A stretch of DNA of 64,000 bases, taken from contig CAJOFM010000001.1 of assembly GCA_905233915.1 (NCBI GenBank), positions 124,001 through 188,000 on the forward strand, given 5' to 3'. Shown one piece after another: positions 52,285-59,036 of the stretch; position 1 is the stretch's first letter, and every line of letters begins with the position of its first letter. A program made the position numbers and the translations under genes. The notes below the pieces were generated by a model, which did no database searches, was not told the DNA's origin, and saw nothing but the letters and a program-made list of their open reading frames with translations. The DNA is from an uncultured Muribaculaceae bacterium (GTDB lineage: Bacteria > Bacteroidota > Bacteroidia > Bacteroidales > Muribaculaceae).

Positions 52285-52292
52285 TACTTTTG
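52285..52292 (+). promoter_or_regulatory. Promoter -7 box (TACTTTTG) of the second redox cluster
   Basis: TACTTTTG lies 26 bases before the ATG at 52319. A -33 TTTG is not seen at standard spacing. Confidence 0.5.
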
Positions 52293-52318
52293 GAGCAAGT
52301 AATCAATTTAATAATCAC

Positions 52319-53101
52319 ATGAAGAGGATATTGACATGGATGCTGGCGCTTGCCGTGGTGGCTGGCGCGGGCGCTAAGACCAAGGCGGTGAAAACGCAGC
52401 CGCAACTGAAGTTTGACCCGTCAATCGGCGAAACGAGGACCTTGACGATGCCCGATGTGCAGGCGGCTATCAGTGAGGCCATTTATGCGCTCGACACATT
52501 GGGAGCCGACGGCATCAAGCTGGCGACTAACGTTCAGGGACAATACCTGGGTTCGCCCGAGCTGGACACCCTCTTTGCCGTGCTCAACCAGCGGCAAGCG
52601 GTCATCATCCTGCATCCGCATTGCCCTGACCCCGTCAACCACGAGGTGATGGCACAGACGCCGCTCGCCATGCAGGAATACCTGTCTGAAACCACCCGCG
52701 CCGTGACCAACATGATCAGCCGCAATGTGCTGGCACGCTATCTTAGTGTGAAGGTCGTTGTACCCCATTGCGGGGCCTATCTGCCGCTGGCCGTGCCGCG
52801 CATGAAGTCGCTCACGCCCGTCATGCAGGCCAACAAGATGGTGGGCGACATCGATTGGGAAGCCAACCTCGCCGCGCTCTACTATGACCTGGCGGGAGCC
52901 CATTCGCCCGAAACCATCCGCATGATGCTGACAATCACCACTCCCGACCATCTGCTGTATGGCTCGGACTATCCCTATGTAGCCCCGCAGGTGCTCACAC
53001 AGGGCCTCGCGAGGATGAGACAGTACCTCACCGACGAGCCCGACCTGGCAACGTTCAAGGAGATGTTCCTGTGGAAGAATGCTCATCAATTATTCAAATG
53101 A
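52319..53101 (+). CDS. Amidohydrolase-family protein lacking the N-terminal metal-binding part
   Basis: 260 residues with a signal peptide (MKRILTWMLALAVVAGAGA), then directly the middle of an amidohydrolase_2 (ACMSD-like) barrel: DVQAAISEAIYALDTLGADGIKLAT, VIILHPHCPDP, VVVPHCGAYLPL, DHLLYGSDYPYVAPQVL. The first strand with the HxH metal ligands and about 80 residues expected before this point are missing; only about 25 linker residues separate the signal peptide from the middle. The later His and the Asp of GSDYPY are kept. The frame is intact, so this looks like an in-frame deletion, and a normal decarboxylase or hydrolase activity is unlikely. The start at 52319 was chosen for the signal peptide. 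Confidence 0.75.
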   Translation: MKRILTWMLALAVVAGAGAKTKAVKTQPQLKFDPSIGETRTLTMPDVQAAISEAIYALDTLGADGIKLATNVQGQYLGSPELDTLFAVLNQRQAVIILHPHCPDPVNHEVMAQTPLAMQEYLSETTRAVTNMISRNVLARYLSVKVVVPHCGAYLPLAVPRMKSLTPVMQANKMVGDIDWEANLAALYYDLAGAHSPETIRMMLTITTPDHLLYGSDYPYVAPQVLTQGLARMRQYLTDEPDLATFKEMFLWKNAHQLFK

Positions 53102-53111
53102 CCATACACTG

Positions 53112-53891
53112 ATGAAGAAGATATCATTCCTGTTACTGACTGCCCTGCTGAGCCTGACTGCCGCAGTTCAGGCACAGACCATTTTTCCAGCCGAGTTCAC
53201 TGCTCCTGCCGAGTTTAACACGGGCACTGTCCACATCTCGGTACTCAGCCGCAGCGATCGACAGATGACCACCAATTTCCTCTTTGAGCAGGGTAGCCGC
53301 AACTCGTGGCACTACCATCCTAATGCCACTCAAGTGCTGATGGTGCTCAGCGGCGAGGCCTATTATCAGGAGGAAGGCAAGCCCAAGCAACTGCTGCGCA
53401 AAGGCGACGTGGTGACCACTGCCCCCAATGTGCGGCACTGGAATGGAGCCACCCCCTGGAGCGCAGCCGAGTGCATGACCGTTACCGAGATAGTCGAGGG
53501 TGAAGAACATGCCGTGCAGTTGCGCAAGGTGACCGACGACGAGTTTTCAAGTCCCGTCACAAGCGAGACGATGATTGTCCGCATCGCCGAAATCGAGGTG
53601 CATCCGCAGTACCTGGAAGAGTATCTGGCGTTTGCCAACGAGGTGGACCGCCTGAGTGTGGAGCGTGAGCCTGGCGTCATCTGCCTGTTCCCGATGCAGA
53701 ACGCCGAGGATTCCACACAGATACGCATCTTGGAAATCTACGCCTCGGATGCAGCCTACCAGGCGCACCTGAAGACCGAGCATTTCCAGAAGTACAAGCA
53801 GGGCACATTGCACATGGTGAAAAGCCTGAAGCTGCCCACCATGCAGCCCCTTGACCCCGAAACGATGCAGCTGATTTTCAAGAAGAAATAA
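53112..53891 (+). CDS. Secreted cupin/ABM-monooxygenase-like fusion
   Basis: 259 residues from the ATG at 53112, with a signal peptide (MKKISFLLLTALLSLTAAVQAQ). The first domain is a cupin (about 45-130: NSWHYHPNATQVLMVLSGEAYYQEEG; TTAPNVRHWNGATP) with His metal ligands. The second (about 155-255: MIVRIAEIEVHPQYLEEYLAFANE; VICLFPMQNAEDSTQIRILEIYASDAAYQAHLKTEHFQKY) is an antibiotic-biosynthesis-monooxygenase (YgiN-like) fold, a family that includes quinol monooxygenases. Periplasmic quinone or aromatic chemistry is a reasonable guess. The start lies 10 bases after the amidohydrolase stop, so they are likely cotranscribed. Confidence 0.85.
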   Translation: MKKISFLLLTALLSLTAAVQAQTIFPAEFTAPAEFNTGTVHISVLSRSDRQMTTNFLFEQGSRNSWHYHPNATQVLMVLSGEAYYQEEGKPKQLLRKGDVVTTAPNVRHWNGATPWSAAECMTVTEIVEGEEHAVQLRKVTDDEFSSPVTSETMIVRIAEIEVHPQYLEEYLAFANEVDRLSVEREPGVICLFPMQNAEDSTQIRILEIYASDAAYQAHLKTEHFQKYKQGTLHMVKSLKLPTMQPLDPETMQLIFKKK

Positions 53892-53934
53892 AGGATCTGC
53901 CGGTTTTCGGGAATAATACACTATAATAAACTCC

Positions 53935-53947
53935 ACTTCAGTGAAGT
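53935..53947. promoter_or_regulatory. Short palindrome, possible operator
   Basis: ACTTCA-G-TGAAGT is a perfect 6-base inverted repeat in the gap before the flavodoxin-dockerin gene, upstream of its -7 box. A regulatory role is a guess from position. Confidence 0.3.
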
Positions 53948-53996
53948 AGATACAACAATCCGTAAAATGGTCACACACCCTTTTGCGGATTGCCAC

Positions 53997-54004
53997 TAAT
54001 TTTG
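53997..54004 (+). promoter_or_regulatory. Promoter -7 box (TAATTTTG) of the flavodoxin-dockerin gene
   Basis: TAATTTTG lies 24 bases before the ATG at 54029. An in-frame ATG at 53990 is upstream of this box and was therefore not chosen. Confidence 0.5.
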
Positions 54005-54028
54005 CATTCGATAAAATCTCTATTGACA

Positions 54029-54784
54029 ATGAGAAAGATTCAAACCATCATTTTACTGTTGCTTGCTATGGCGAGTGTTGAAATGAGCGCCAAGACACTT
54101 GTCGTGTATTACAGCTATACAGGCAATTGTCAAGAAATCGTACAGACCTTGACTTCGCAGATTGAAGCTGACACGTTGCGCATCTACCCCGCTGACAAAA
54201 CCCAGCAATATGAGGCCAACAATTATGCCATCGGGACGCAGCTGCTCAATGCCATCTATGCCAATCCCGACAACCCCGACAGCTATCCTGCTATCGACCC
54301 CGTCACAATTTCGCTAGCAGGCTATAGCACTTACATCATCGTCACACCGCTATGGTGGAGCCACATGGCCGCCATCTTACAGACCTACCTGTTCCACCAT
54401 GGAAGCGAGATGGCTGGCAAGAACGTGGGACTGATTGTATCAAGCTATAGCAGCGGCATCAGCGGTGTCGTGGCTGATGCCCAACGTCTCATTCCCGAAG
54501 CCGAGTGGCTCGGCAACGCGTTGTGGATTAACAACTCTAACCGCAGAAACCAGGCCTCGCTGATAGAAAATTGGCTCATAAGCATTGACTACAACTCTTT
54601 GCCAACCTGGGCTGATGGTGACATCAACCAAGATGGTGAAATAAACATAGGCGACGTGACATCTTTAATTGATATTGTGTTAAGTGGCAACATCCATTAT
54701 CCTGGTGCCGATGTTAACGGTGATAACGAAGTGAATGTCAGTGATGTGACCAAACTCATTGATATGATACTTCAATCGAAGTAA
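54029..54784 (+). CDS. Secreted flavodoxin-dockerin fusion
   Basis: 251 residues. A signal peptide (MRKIQTIILLLLAMASVEMSA) precedes a flavodoxin-like domain (about 22-190: KTLVVYYSYTGNCQEIVQTL is the FMN phosphate loop; VTPLWWSHMAAILQTYL and VSSYSSGISG are the ring-contact loops). The C-terminus (about 195-251) is a full two-repeat dockerin: GDINQDGEINIGDVTSLID and DVNGDNEVNVSDVTKLID, each with Asp/Asn calcium positions. A redox flavoprotein with an export signal and a dockerin is an unusual combination; it suggests tethering of an FMN domain at a surface or periplasmic partner. It appears to have its own promoter within the cluster. Confidence 0.88.
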   Translation: MRKIQTIILLLLAMASVEMSAKTLVVYYSYTGNCQEIVQTLTSQIEADTLRIYPADKTQQYEANNYAIGTQLLNAIYANPDNPDSYPAIDPVTISLAGYSTYIIVTPLWWSHMAAILQTYLFHHGSEMAGKNVGLIVSSYSSGISGVVADAQRLIPEAEWLGNALWINNSNRRNQASLIENWLISIDYNSLPTWADGDINQDGEINIGDVTSLIDIVLSGNIHYPGADVNGDNEVNVSDVTKLIDMILQSK

Positions 54785-54843
54785 ATAGGCTTGACGGAAA
54801 ACTCCCGACACGAATATTATACCTTGTAAATGAATAAAACAAG

Positions 54844-55437
54844 ATGAACACCTTCACCAAAATCCTGTTGATGATGTCTGCAATACTGATGCTCAGCTGC
54901 AACGATGACGGCAACGAGGCTGTTGCCCAGACCACAATGTCTCAAAAAATGTACATAACCATCGATGGCGTGTCGCGGGCTGTGACCCTCTACGACAACG
55001 CCGCCACACAGGCACTGGTGGCAAAGTTGCAAGACGGCAATGTGACGGTGACACTCAACTCTAGCGGCGGCTTTGAAATTTGGGGCGCATTGGGTTTCTC
55101 GTTACCCACGAGCAATGAGCAGATCACTGCTCGTCCCGGCGATGTGATTCTCTATAACGGGAGCAACATCTGCCTGTTCTATGGTTCCAATTCCTGGAGC
55201 TACACCCGCCTGGGGCACATCGACAACATGTCGGAAAACGAGTTGCGGACGTTCCTGAAGGCTGGCGAGAGCAATATCAGCGTCACGCTGTCGCTCGAGC
55301 CGGCATCCTCAAGCATCAACCAGGTGAGGATGGACAGCGCCCCCCAAGATGACGTTTATTATAACCTGAGCGGCCAGAAAGTGGAGAATCCCACCCACGG
55401 CATCTATATCAAGAACGGTAACAAGGTGATATTATAA
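54844..55437 (+). CDS. Cyclophilin-like-fold lipoprotein with conserved C-terminal tail
   Basis: 197 residues with a lipobox (LLMMSAILMLSC, Cys19). The core (about 35-145: KMYITIDGVSRAVTLYDNAATQALVAKL; FEIWGALGFSLPTSNEQITARPGDVILYNGSNICLFYG) matches the small cyclophilin-like family common beside flavodoxin and redox genes in gut bacteria; no isomerase activity is established for it. The last about 30 residues (DDVYYNLSGQKVENPTHGIYIKNGNKVIL) resemble the YxLsGxkV...GIYI..GKK tail found on many secreted Bacteroidales proteins. It starts 59 bases after the flavodoxin-dockerin gene, in the same direction. Confidence 0.72.
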   Translation: MNTFTKILLMMSAILMLSCNDDGNEAVAQTTMSQKMYITIDGVSRAVTLYDNAATQALVAKLQDGNVTVTLNSSGGFEIWGALGFSLPTSNEQITARPGDVILYNGSNICLFYGSNSWSYTRLGHIDNMSENELRTFLKAGESNISVTLSLEPASSSINQVRMDSAPQDDVYYNLSGQKVENPTHGIYIKNGNKVIL

Positions 55438-55441
55438 GACT

Positions 55442-56530
55442 ATGAAGAGAATTATTTTAGCAGCTATGATCATGGGCTTGACGCTCATGGCCTGCTGCCC
55501 GAACAAACAAAACGAAGAGAATATGAAAACAGCATTGCAACTGACTCAAGAGTGGGACAAGACGTTCCCCAAGAGCGACAAGGTGGACCACAAGAAGGTC
55601 ACGTTTAAGAACCGCTACGGCATCGAATTGGCAGCCGATATGTACACGCCGAAAGGCGTTGAAGGAAAACTTGCGGCCATCGCCGTGAGCGGTCCTTTTG
55701 GCGCGGTCAAGGAGCAGAGCAGCGGCCTGTATGCCCAGCACATGGCAGAGCGCGGTTTCATCGCTATCGCCTTCGACCCCTCGTTCACTGGCGAGAGTGG
55801 CGGAGAGCCTCGCCGCATGGCTTCGCCCGACATCAACACCGAGGATTTTCTCGCTGCTGTGGATTTCCTGAGCGTGCAGGACAACGTTGACCCCGAGCGC
55901 ATCGGCATTATCGGCATTTGCGGTTTCGGCGGCATGGCAGTGAACGCTGCTGCCCTCGACCCGCGCATCAAGGCCACGGTGGCCTCGACGATGTATGACA
56001 TGAGCAAGGTGAACGTGGAGGGCTACTTCAAGAGCGAGGACACCAAGGAGCAACGCATGGAGAAGCGCAAGGCGATTGCCGCACAGCGCACCGAGGACTA
56101 CAAGAACGGCACCTACAAGCGTGCCGGCGGTGTGATTGACCCGCTGCCCGAGGACGCGCCTTTCTTTGTGAAAGATTACTACGATTATTACAAGACCGAG
56201 CGCGGCTATCACGAACGCAGCGGCAACAGCACCGACGGCTGGAACGTGATTGGCTGCCAGTCGTTCATGAACCAGCCCCTGCTGGCCTGGGCACACGAGA
56301 TTGAGGCCCCTGTGCTGCTCATCCACGGCGAGAAAGCCCATTCGCGCTACTTCAGCGAGTATGCCTTTGAGAAGATGACAGGCGTGCACGTCGAGGGCGT
56401 GAGCAAAACCGTCGGCAATAAGGAGTTGATGATTATCCCCGGTGCCGTCCACACCGACCTGTATGATGATAAGAAAGGGAAAATCCCTTACGACAAAATG
56501 GAATCATTCTTTAAAGAAAACCTGAAATAA
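55442..56530 (+). CDS. Alpha/beta hydrolase lipoprotein (dienelactone-hydrolase-like)
   Basis: 362 residues with a lipoprotein signal (MKRIILAAMIMGLTLMAC, Cys18). The alpha/beta-hydrolase core begins near 55; the nucleophile elbow is GICGFGG (about 158-164), with Cys in the usual Ser position as in dienelactone hydrolases. The catalytic His is in PGAVHTDLYD near the end. Related proteins (YcjY-like) sit beside flavodoxin and AKR genes, but no substrate is known. The start is 4 bases after the cyclophilin-like stop, and the FMN reductase begins 1 base after its own stop, showing tight coupling. Confidence 0.86.
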   Translation: MKRIILAAMIMGLTLMACCPNKQNEENMKTALQLTQEWDKTFPKSDKVDHKKVTFKNRYGIELAADMYTPKGVEGKLAAIAVSGPFGAVKEQSSGLYAQHMAERGFIAIAFDPSFTGESGGEPRRMASPDINTEDFLAAVDFLSVQDNVDPERIGIIGICGFGGMAVNAAALDPRIKATVASTMYDMSKVNVEGYFKSEDTKEQRMEKRKAIAAQRTEDYKNGTYKRAGGVIDPLPEDAPFFVKDYYDYYKTERGYHERSGNSTDGWNVIGCQSFMNQPLLAWAHEIEAPVLLIHGEKAHSRYFSEYAFEKMTGVHVEGVSKTVGNKELMIIPGAVHTDLYDDKKGKIPYDKMESFFKENLK

Positions 56531-56531
56531 G

Positions 56532-57068
56532 ATGAAGAAAGTAGTTGTTATCTCAACCAGCCTGCGCCCTGGCTCTAACAGCCAAGCGATGGCCGAACAG
56601 TTTGCGGCAGGTGCTCAAGACGCCGGTCATGAGGTGGAGCTCATCTCGCTGCGAGGCAAAGAAATCAAGTTCTGCATCGGTTGCCTGTCGTGCCAAAAGA
56701 CCGGAGCCTGTGTCTTCAAGCACGATGTGCCAGCCATCATGGACAGCGTGCTCAATGCCGACGTGGTGTGCTGGGCAACGCCAATCTACTACTACGAAAT
56801 GTCGGGGCAGATGAAGACGCTCATCGACCGCATGAATGCCATGTACCCCAAGGATTACCGCTTCCGCGACATCTACCTGCTGACCACGGCCGCCGAGAAT
56901 GAAGAGTTCGTTCCGAAGCGCGCCGAGAGCGGTCTCCAGGGCTGGATCGACTGTTACGGGAAATCCACGCTCAAGGGACACCTGTTCTGCGGCGGTGTGA
57001 ACGATGCGCGTGAAATCACCGGCAACGCCAAGCTGCAGGAAGCCTACGAAATGGGCAAGGGCATTTGA
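56532..57068 (+). CDS. NADPH-dependent FMN reductase/flavodoxin-family protein
   Basis: 178 residues, cytoplasmic. The N-terminal VVVISTSLRPGSNSQAMAEQFAAGA is the FMN-phosphate loop; FCIGCLSCQKTGAC is the Cys-rich segment typical of iron-sulfur-flavoprotein-like reductases; ATPIYYYEMSGQMKTLIDRMN is the isoalloxazine loop. It likely reduces FMN, quinones or similar acceptors. It is the last enzyme gene of the cluster, one base after the hydrolase gene. Confidence 0.92.
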   Translation: MKKVVVISTSLRPGSNSQAMAEQFAAGAQDAGHEVELISLRGKEIKFCIGCLSCQKTGACVFKHDVPAIMDSVLNADVVCWATPIYYYEMSGQMKTLIDRMNAMYPKDYRFRDIYLLTTAAENEEFVPKRAESGLQGWIDCYGKSTLKGHLFCGGVNDAREITGNAKLQEAYEMGKGI

Positions 57069-57096
57069 AGAATGTTATTCCACCAGGAAAATGAGA

Positions 57097-57132
57097 AAAC
57101 TGTGGTGCCAGTCAAATAAACTGCCACAGTTT
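57097..57132. promoter_or_regulatory. Inverted repeat upstream of the second araC-type gene
   Basis: AAACTGTGG (57097-57105) and its exact complement (57124-57132) enclose 18 bases that can extend the stem with CAGT/ACTG. There is no T run. It could be a weak terminator for the cluster or an operator/attenuator for the regulator starting at 57149. Confidence 0.45.
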
Positions 57133-57148
57133 CACGTTTAATCAACTG

Positions 57149-58063
57149 ATGATGTACAAACTCGACAATATCGACCAGTATAACCATGCCTTGGGCATTG
57201 AGACGGTCCATCCGTTGGTAACGGTGTGCAACCTCAAGGACGTGCCTAACCGTGAGCTCATCGACAACGAGGTCACGTGGCAATACGGCGTGTATGCGCT
57301 GTACTTGAAGAACACCCGCAGCTGCCTGTTGTCCTACGGCCACAAGGAGTATGACTACAGCGATGGGACGGTGACGAGTTTCGCCCCGATGCAGACGGTG
57401 ACCTCGACGCCCATTCCCGGCTTGGATCACGACGTGGTGGCACTGCTGTTCCACCCCGACCTGATCCGCGGCACCTCGCTTGCCAAGGGGATGGCCGATT
57501 ACCGCTTCTTCCAGTACTCGTCCAACGAGGCGCTGCACATGTCGGAGCGTGAGCGTGGCATTTATCTCGATTGCATCGACAAAATCAAGGAGGAAATCAA
57601 CCGGCCGATTGATAAGTTCAGCCGCAAGCTCATCTGCCGCAACATCGAGTTGCTGCTTGACTACTGCCTGCGGTTTTACGACCGCCAGTTCATCACACGC
57701 GAGTTGGAAAACAACAGTGTGATAGCGACCTTTGAGCAGGCGCTGAACGATTATTTCCATAACAGGGAATCCATTTTCATGAGCGGATTGCCTTCGGTCA
57801 AGACGTTTGCCGATAAGTGCTGCCTCTCGCCTAACTACTTCGGCGACCTGGTGAAGAAGGAAACGGGCAAAACTCCGGTGGAGTTCATCCAGCAAAAGAT
57901 TATTGATATCGCAAAAGAAGACCTCCACTCGACCGACGTTTCGGTCACCGAATTGGCTTACAGCCTAGGGTTCCAGAGCAGCCAGCACTTTAACCGCTAC
58001 TTCAAGCGTTGCACGGGCATGACCCCGACCGAATACCGCAAACACAGCCGCCAATCGGCATAA
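57149..58063 (+). CDS. AraC-family transcriptional regulator
   Basis: 304 residues. The N-terminal part (about 1-190) is an AraC sensor domain with no clear ligand motif (LSYGHKEYDYSDGTVTSFAP). The C-terminal part has both helix-turn-helix units: VKTFADKCCLSPNYFGDLVK and VTELAYSLGFQSSQHFNRYFKRCTGMTPTEYRKH. It probably regulates the adjacent redox cluster (52319-57068) and perhaps the divergent aldo/keto reductase. No TAnnTTTG box was found just upstream. A strong terminator follows. Confidence 0.92.
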   Translation: MMYKLDNIDQYNHALGIETVHPLVTVCNLKDVPNRELIDNEVTWQYGVYALYLKNTRSCLLSYGHKEYDYSDGTVTSFAPMQTVTSTPIPGLDHDVVALLFHPDLIRGTSLAKGMADYRFFQYSSNEALHMSERERGIYLDCIDKIKEEINRPIDKFSRKLICRNIELLLDYCLRFYDRQFITRELENNSVIATFEQALNDYFHNRESIFMSGLPSVKTFADKCCLSPNYFGDLVKKETGKTPVEFIQQKIIDIAKEDLHSTDVSVTELAYSLGFQSSQHFNRYFKRCTGMTPTEYRKHSRQSA

Positions 58064-58100
58064 TAGCTGCCAACGTTCTCATACAAGCTATAAACCAAAC

Positions 58101-58141
58101 GGCGGCCTCACTGCAATGGCATGGTGAGGCCGCCTTTTTTA
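58101..58141 (+). terminator. Rho-independent terminator of the second redox cluster
   Basis: Perfect 11-base arms (GGCGGCCTCAC at 58101-58111, complement at 58124-58134), a 12-base loop, then seven T. Confidence 0.93.
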
Positions 58142-58175
58142 GGGGTTGTGTTGTGGTAAAAGTTACATGGAGCAA

Positions 58176-58598
58176 TCACTTGAAGACGGCATCCCTAATC
58201 TCGGAGTAGCCGATCAGTGTCTTCCACACGTTGTCCTCCTTGTAGAGGCGGAATTTTTTCTTTTTCACGGTGCCATTGCTCAGCGTGAGGTCACACACCA
58301 CTTCGGTGTAGCCATCACGTACCTTGGCCTTCTTGGCAGTGACTTTGAAATTCTTCTGTGTCAGCTGTTTGAAGAATTCGTTTTTCTGGTAGTCACTGAG
58401 TTTGTCGTTCTCCTTGAACTTAACAGCTTCTTTAAGAAATTTCTTGTCGCTCTTGTTGGGCAGCTCGTTGAAGAGGGCTTCTACGGCCTGCTTGGCATTG
58501 CGGTGGTACTTATCGAGGTCAAGCACCGGGCTGTCGCAAGAGGTGAGCCCGATCAGGCACAGCAGTGCAACGATTGAAAAAAAAGATAAACGTTTCAT
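58176..58598 (-). CDS. Small lipoprotein of unknown function (DUF4878-like layout)
   Basis: 140 residues from the ATG at 58598, with a lipoprotein signal (MKRLSFFSIVALLCLIGLTSC). The rest is Lys-rich: a helical segment (NAKQAVEALFNELPNKSDKKFLKEAVKFK) followed by a small NTF2-like sheet (EVVCDLTLSNGTVKKKKFRLYKEDNVWKTL). This layout resembles DUF4878-type lipoproteins. It ends facing the terminator of the AraC gene and lies 78 bases downstream of the heavy-metal-domain gene, possibly as the last gene of that unit. Confidence 0.65.
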   Translation of the reverse strand: MKRLSFFSIVALLCLIGLTSCDSPVLDLDKYHRNAKQAVEALFNELPNKSDKKFLKEAVKFKENDKLSDYQKNEFFKQLTQKNFKVTAKKAKVRDGYTEVVCDLTLSNGTVKKKKFRLYKEDNVWKTLIGYSEIRDAVFK

Positions 58599-58676
58599 AA
58601 TCATATCCTGTTAAATGGTTACTTTCCTGGAAGATGCACCACGGGGACGGTTCTCCTGGCACATCCTCATGATACA

Positions 58677-59006
58677 CTACATGTTAGGGCACTCCTCCTG
58701 CTCGTCGGTGGCAACCTGCTCGTCGTCTTTCACCTCGCGGGCGTTGTAGTTGATTTTCTCAAAGCCCTTGATGATGTCCTCGACGGTGGTCTTGTCGGCG
58801 TCATAGGTGATGGTGACCGTCTGGTGCTCGACGTCGGTGACAATCTTCTTGACGCCTTTCTCAAAGCGGATGTTTTCCTTGATGCGCTTCTCGCAACCCT
58901 CGCAGTGCATCTGCGGGACGGTGGTGAGCACAACGGTCTTGATGTCCTTGGCGCTGGCCATACTCATGGTGAGGGCAGCGATGAGCAGTAAAAGAATCTT
59001 TTTCAT
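58677..59006 (-). CDS. Secreted heavy-metal-associated (HMA) domain protein
   Basis: 109 residues with a signal peptide (MKKILLLLIAALTMSMASA) and one HMA fold (about 22-90). The metal motif is M-H-C-E-G-C (MxCxxC, about 33-38), as in CopZ/MerP-type copper or mercury chaperones, and strands VEHQTVTITYDADKTTVEDI complete the fold. The C-terminus is acidic (DDEQVATDEQEECPN) with an extra Cys. It starts 30 bases after the TonB-dependent receptor gene, so the receptor and this periplasmic metal carrier are probably made together. Confidence 0.9.
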   Translation of the reverse strand: MKKILLLLIAALTMSMASAKDIKTVVLTTVPQMHCEGCEKRIKENIRFEKGVKKIVTDVEHQTVTITYDADKTTVEDIIKGFEKINYNAREVKDDEQVATDEQEECPNM

Positions 59007-59036
59007 TGTCGTTATCTGAATTATTTTGTTGTAGAA

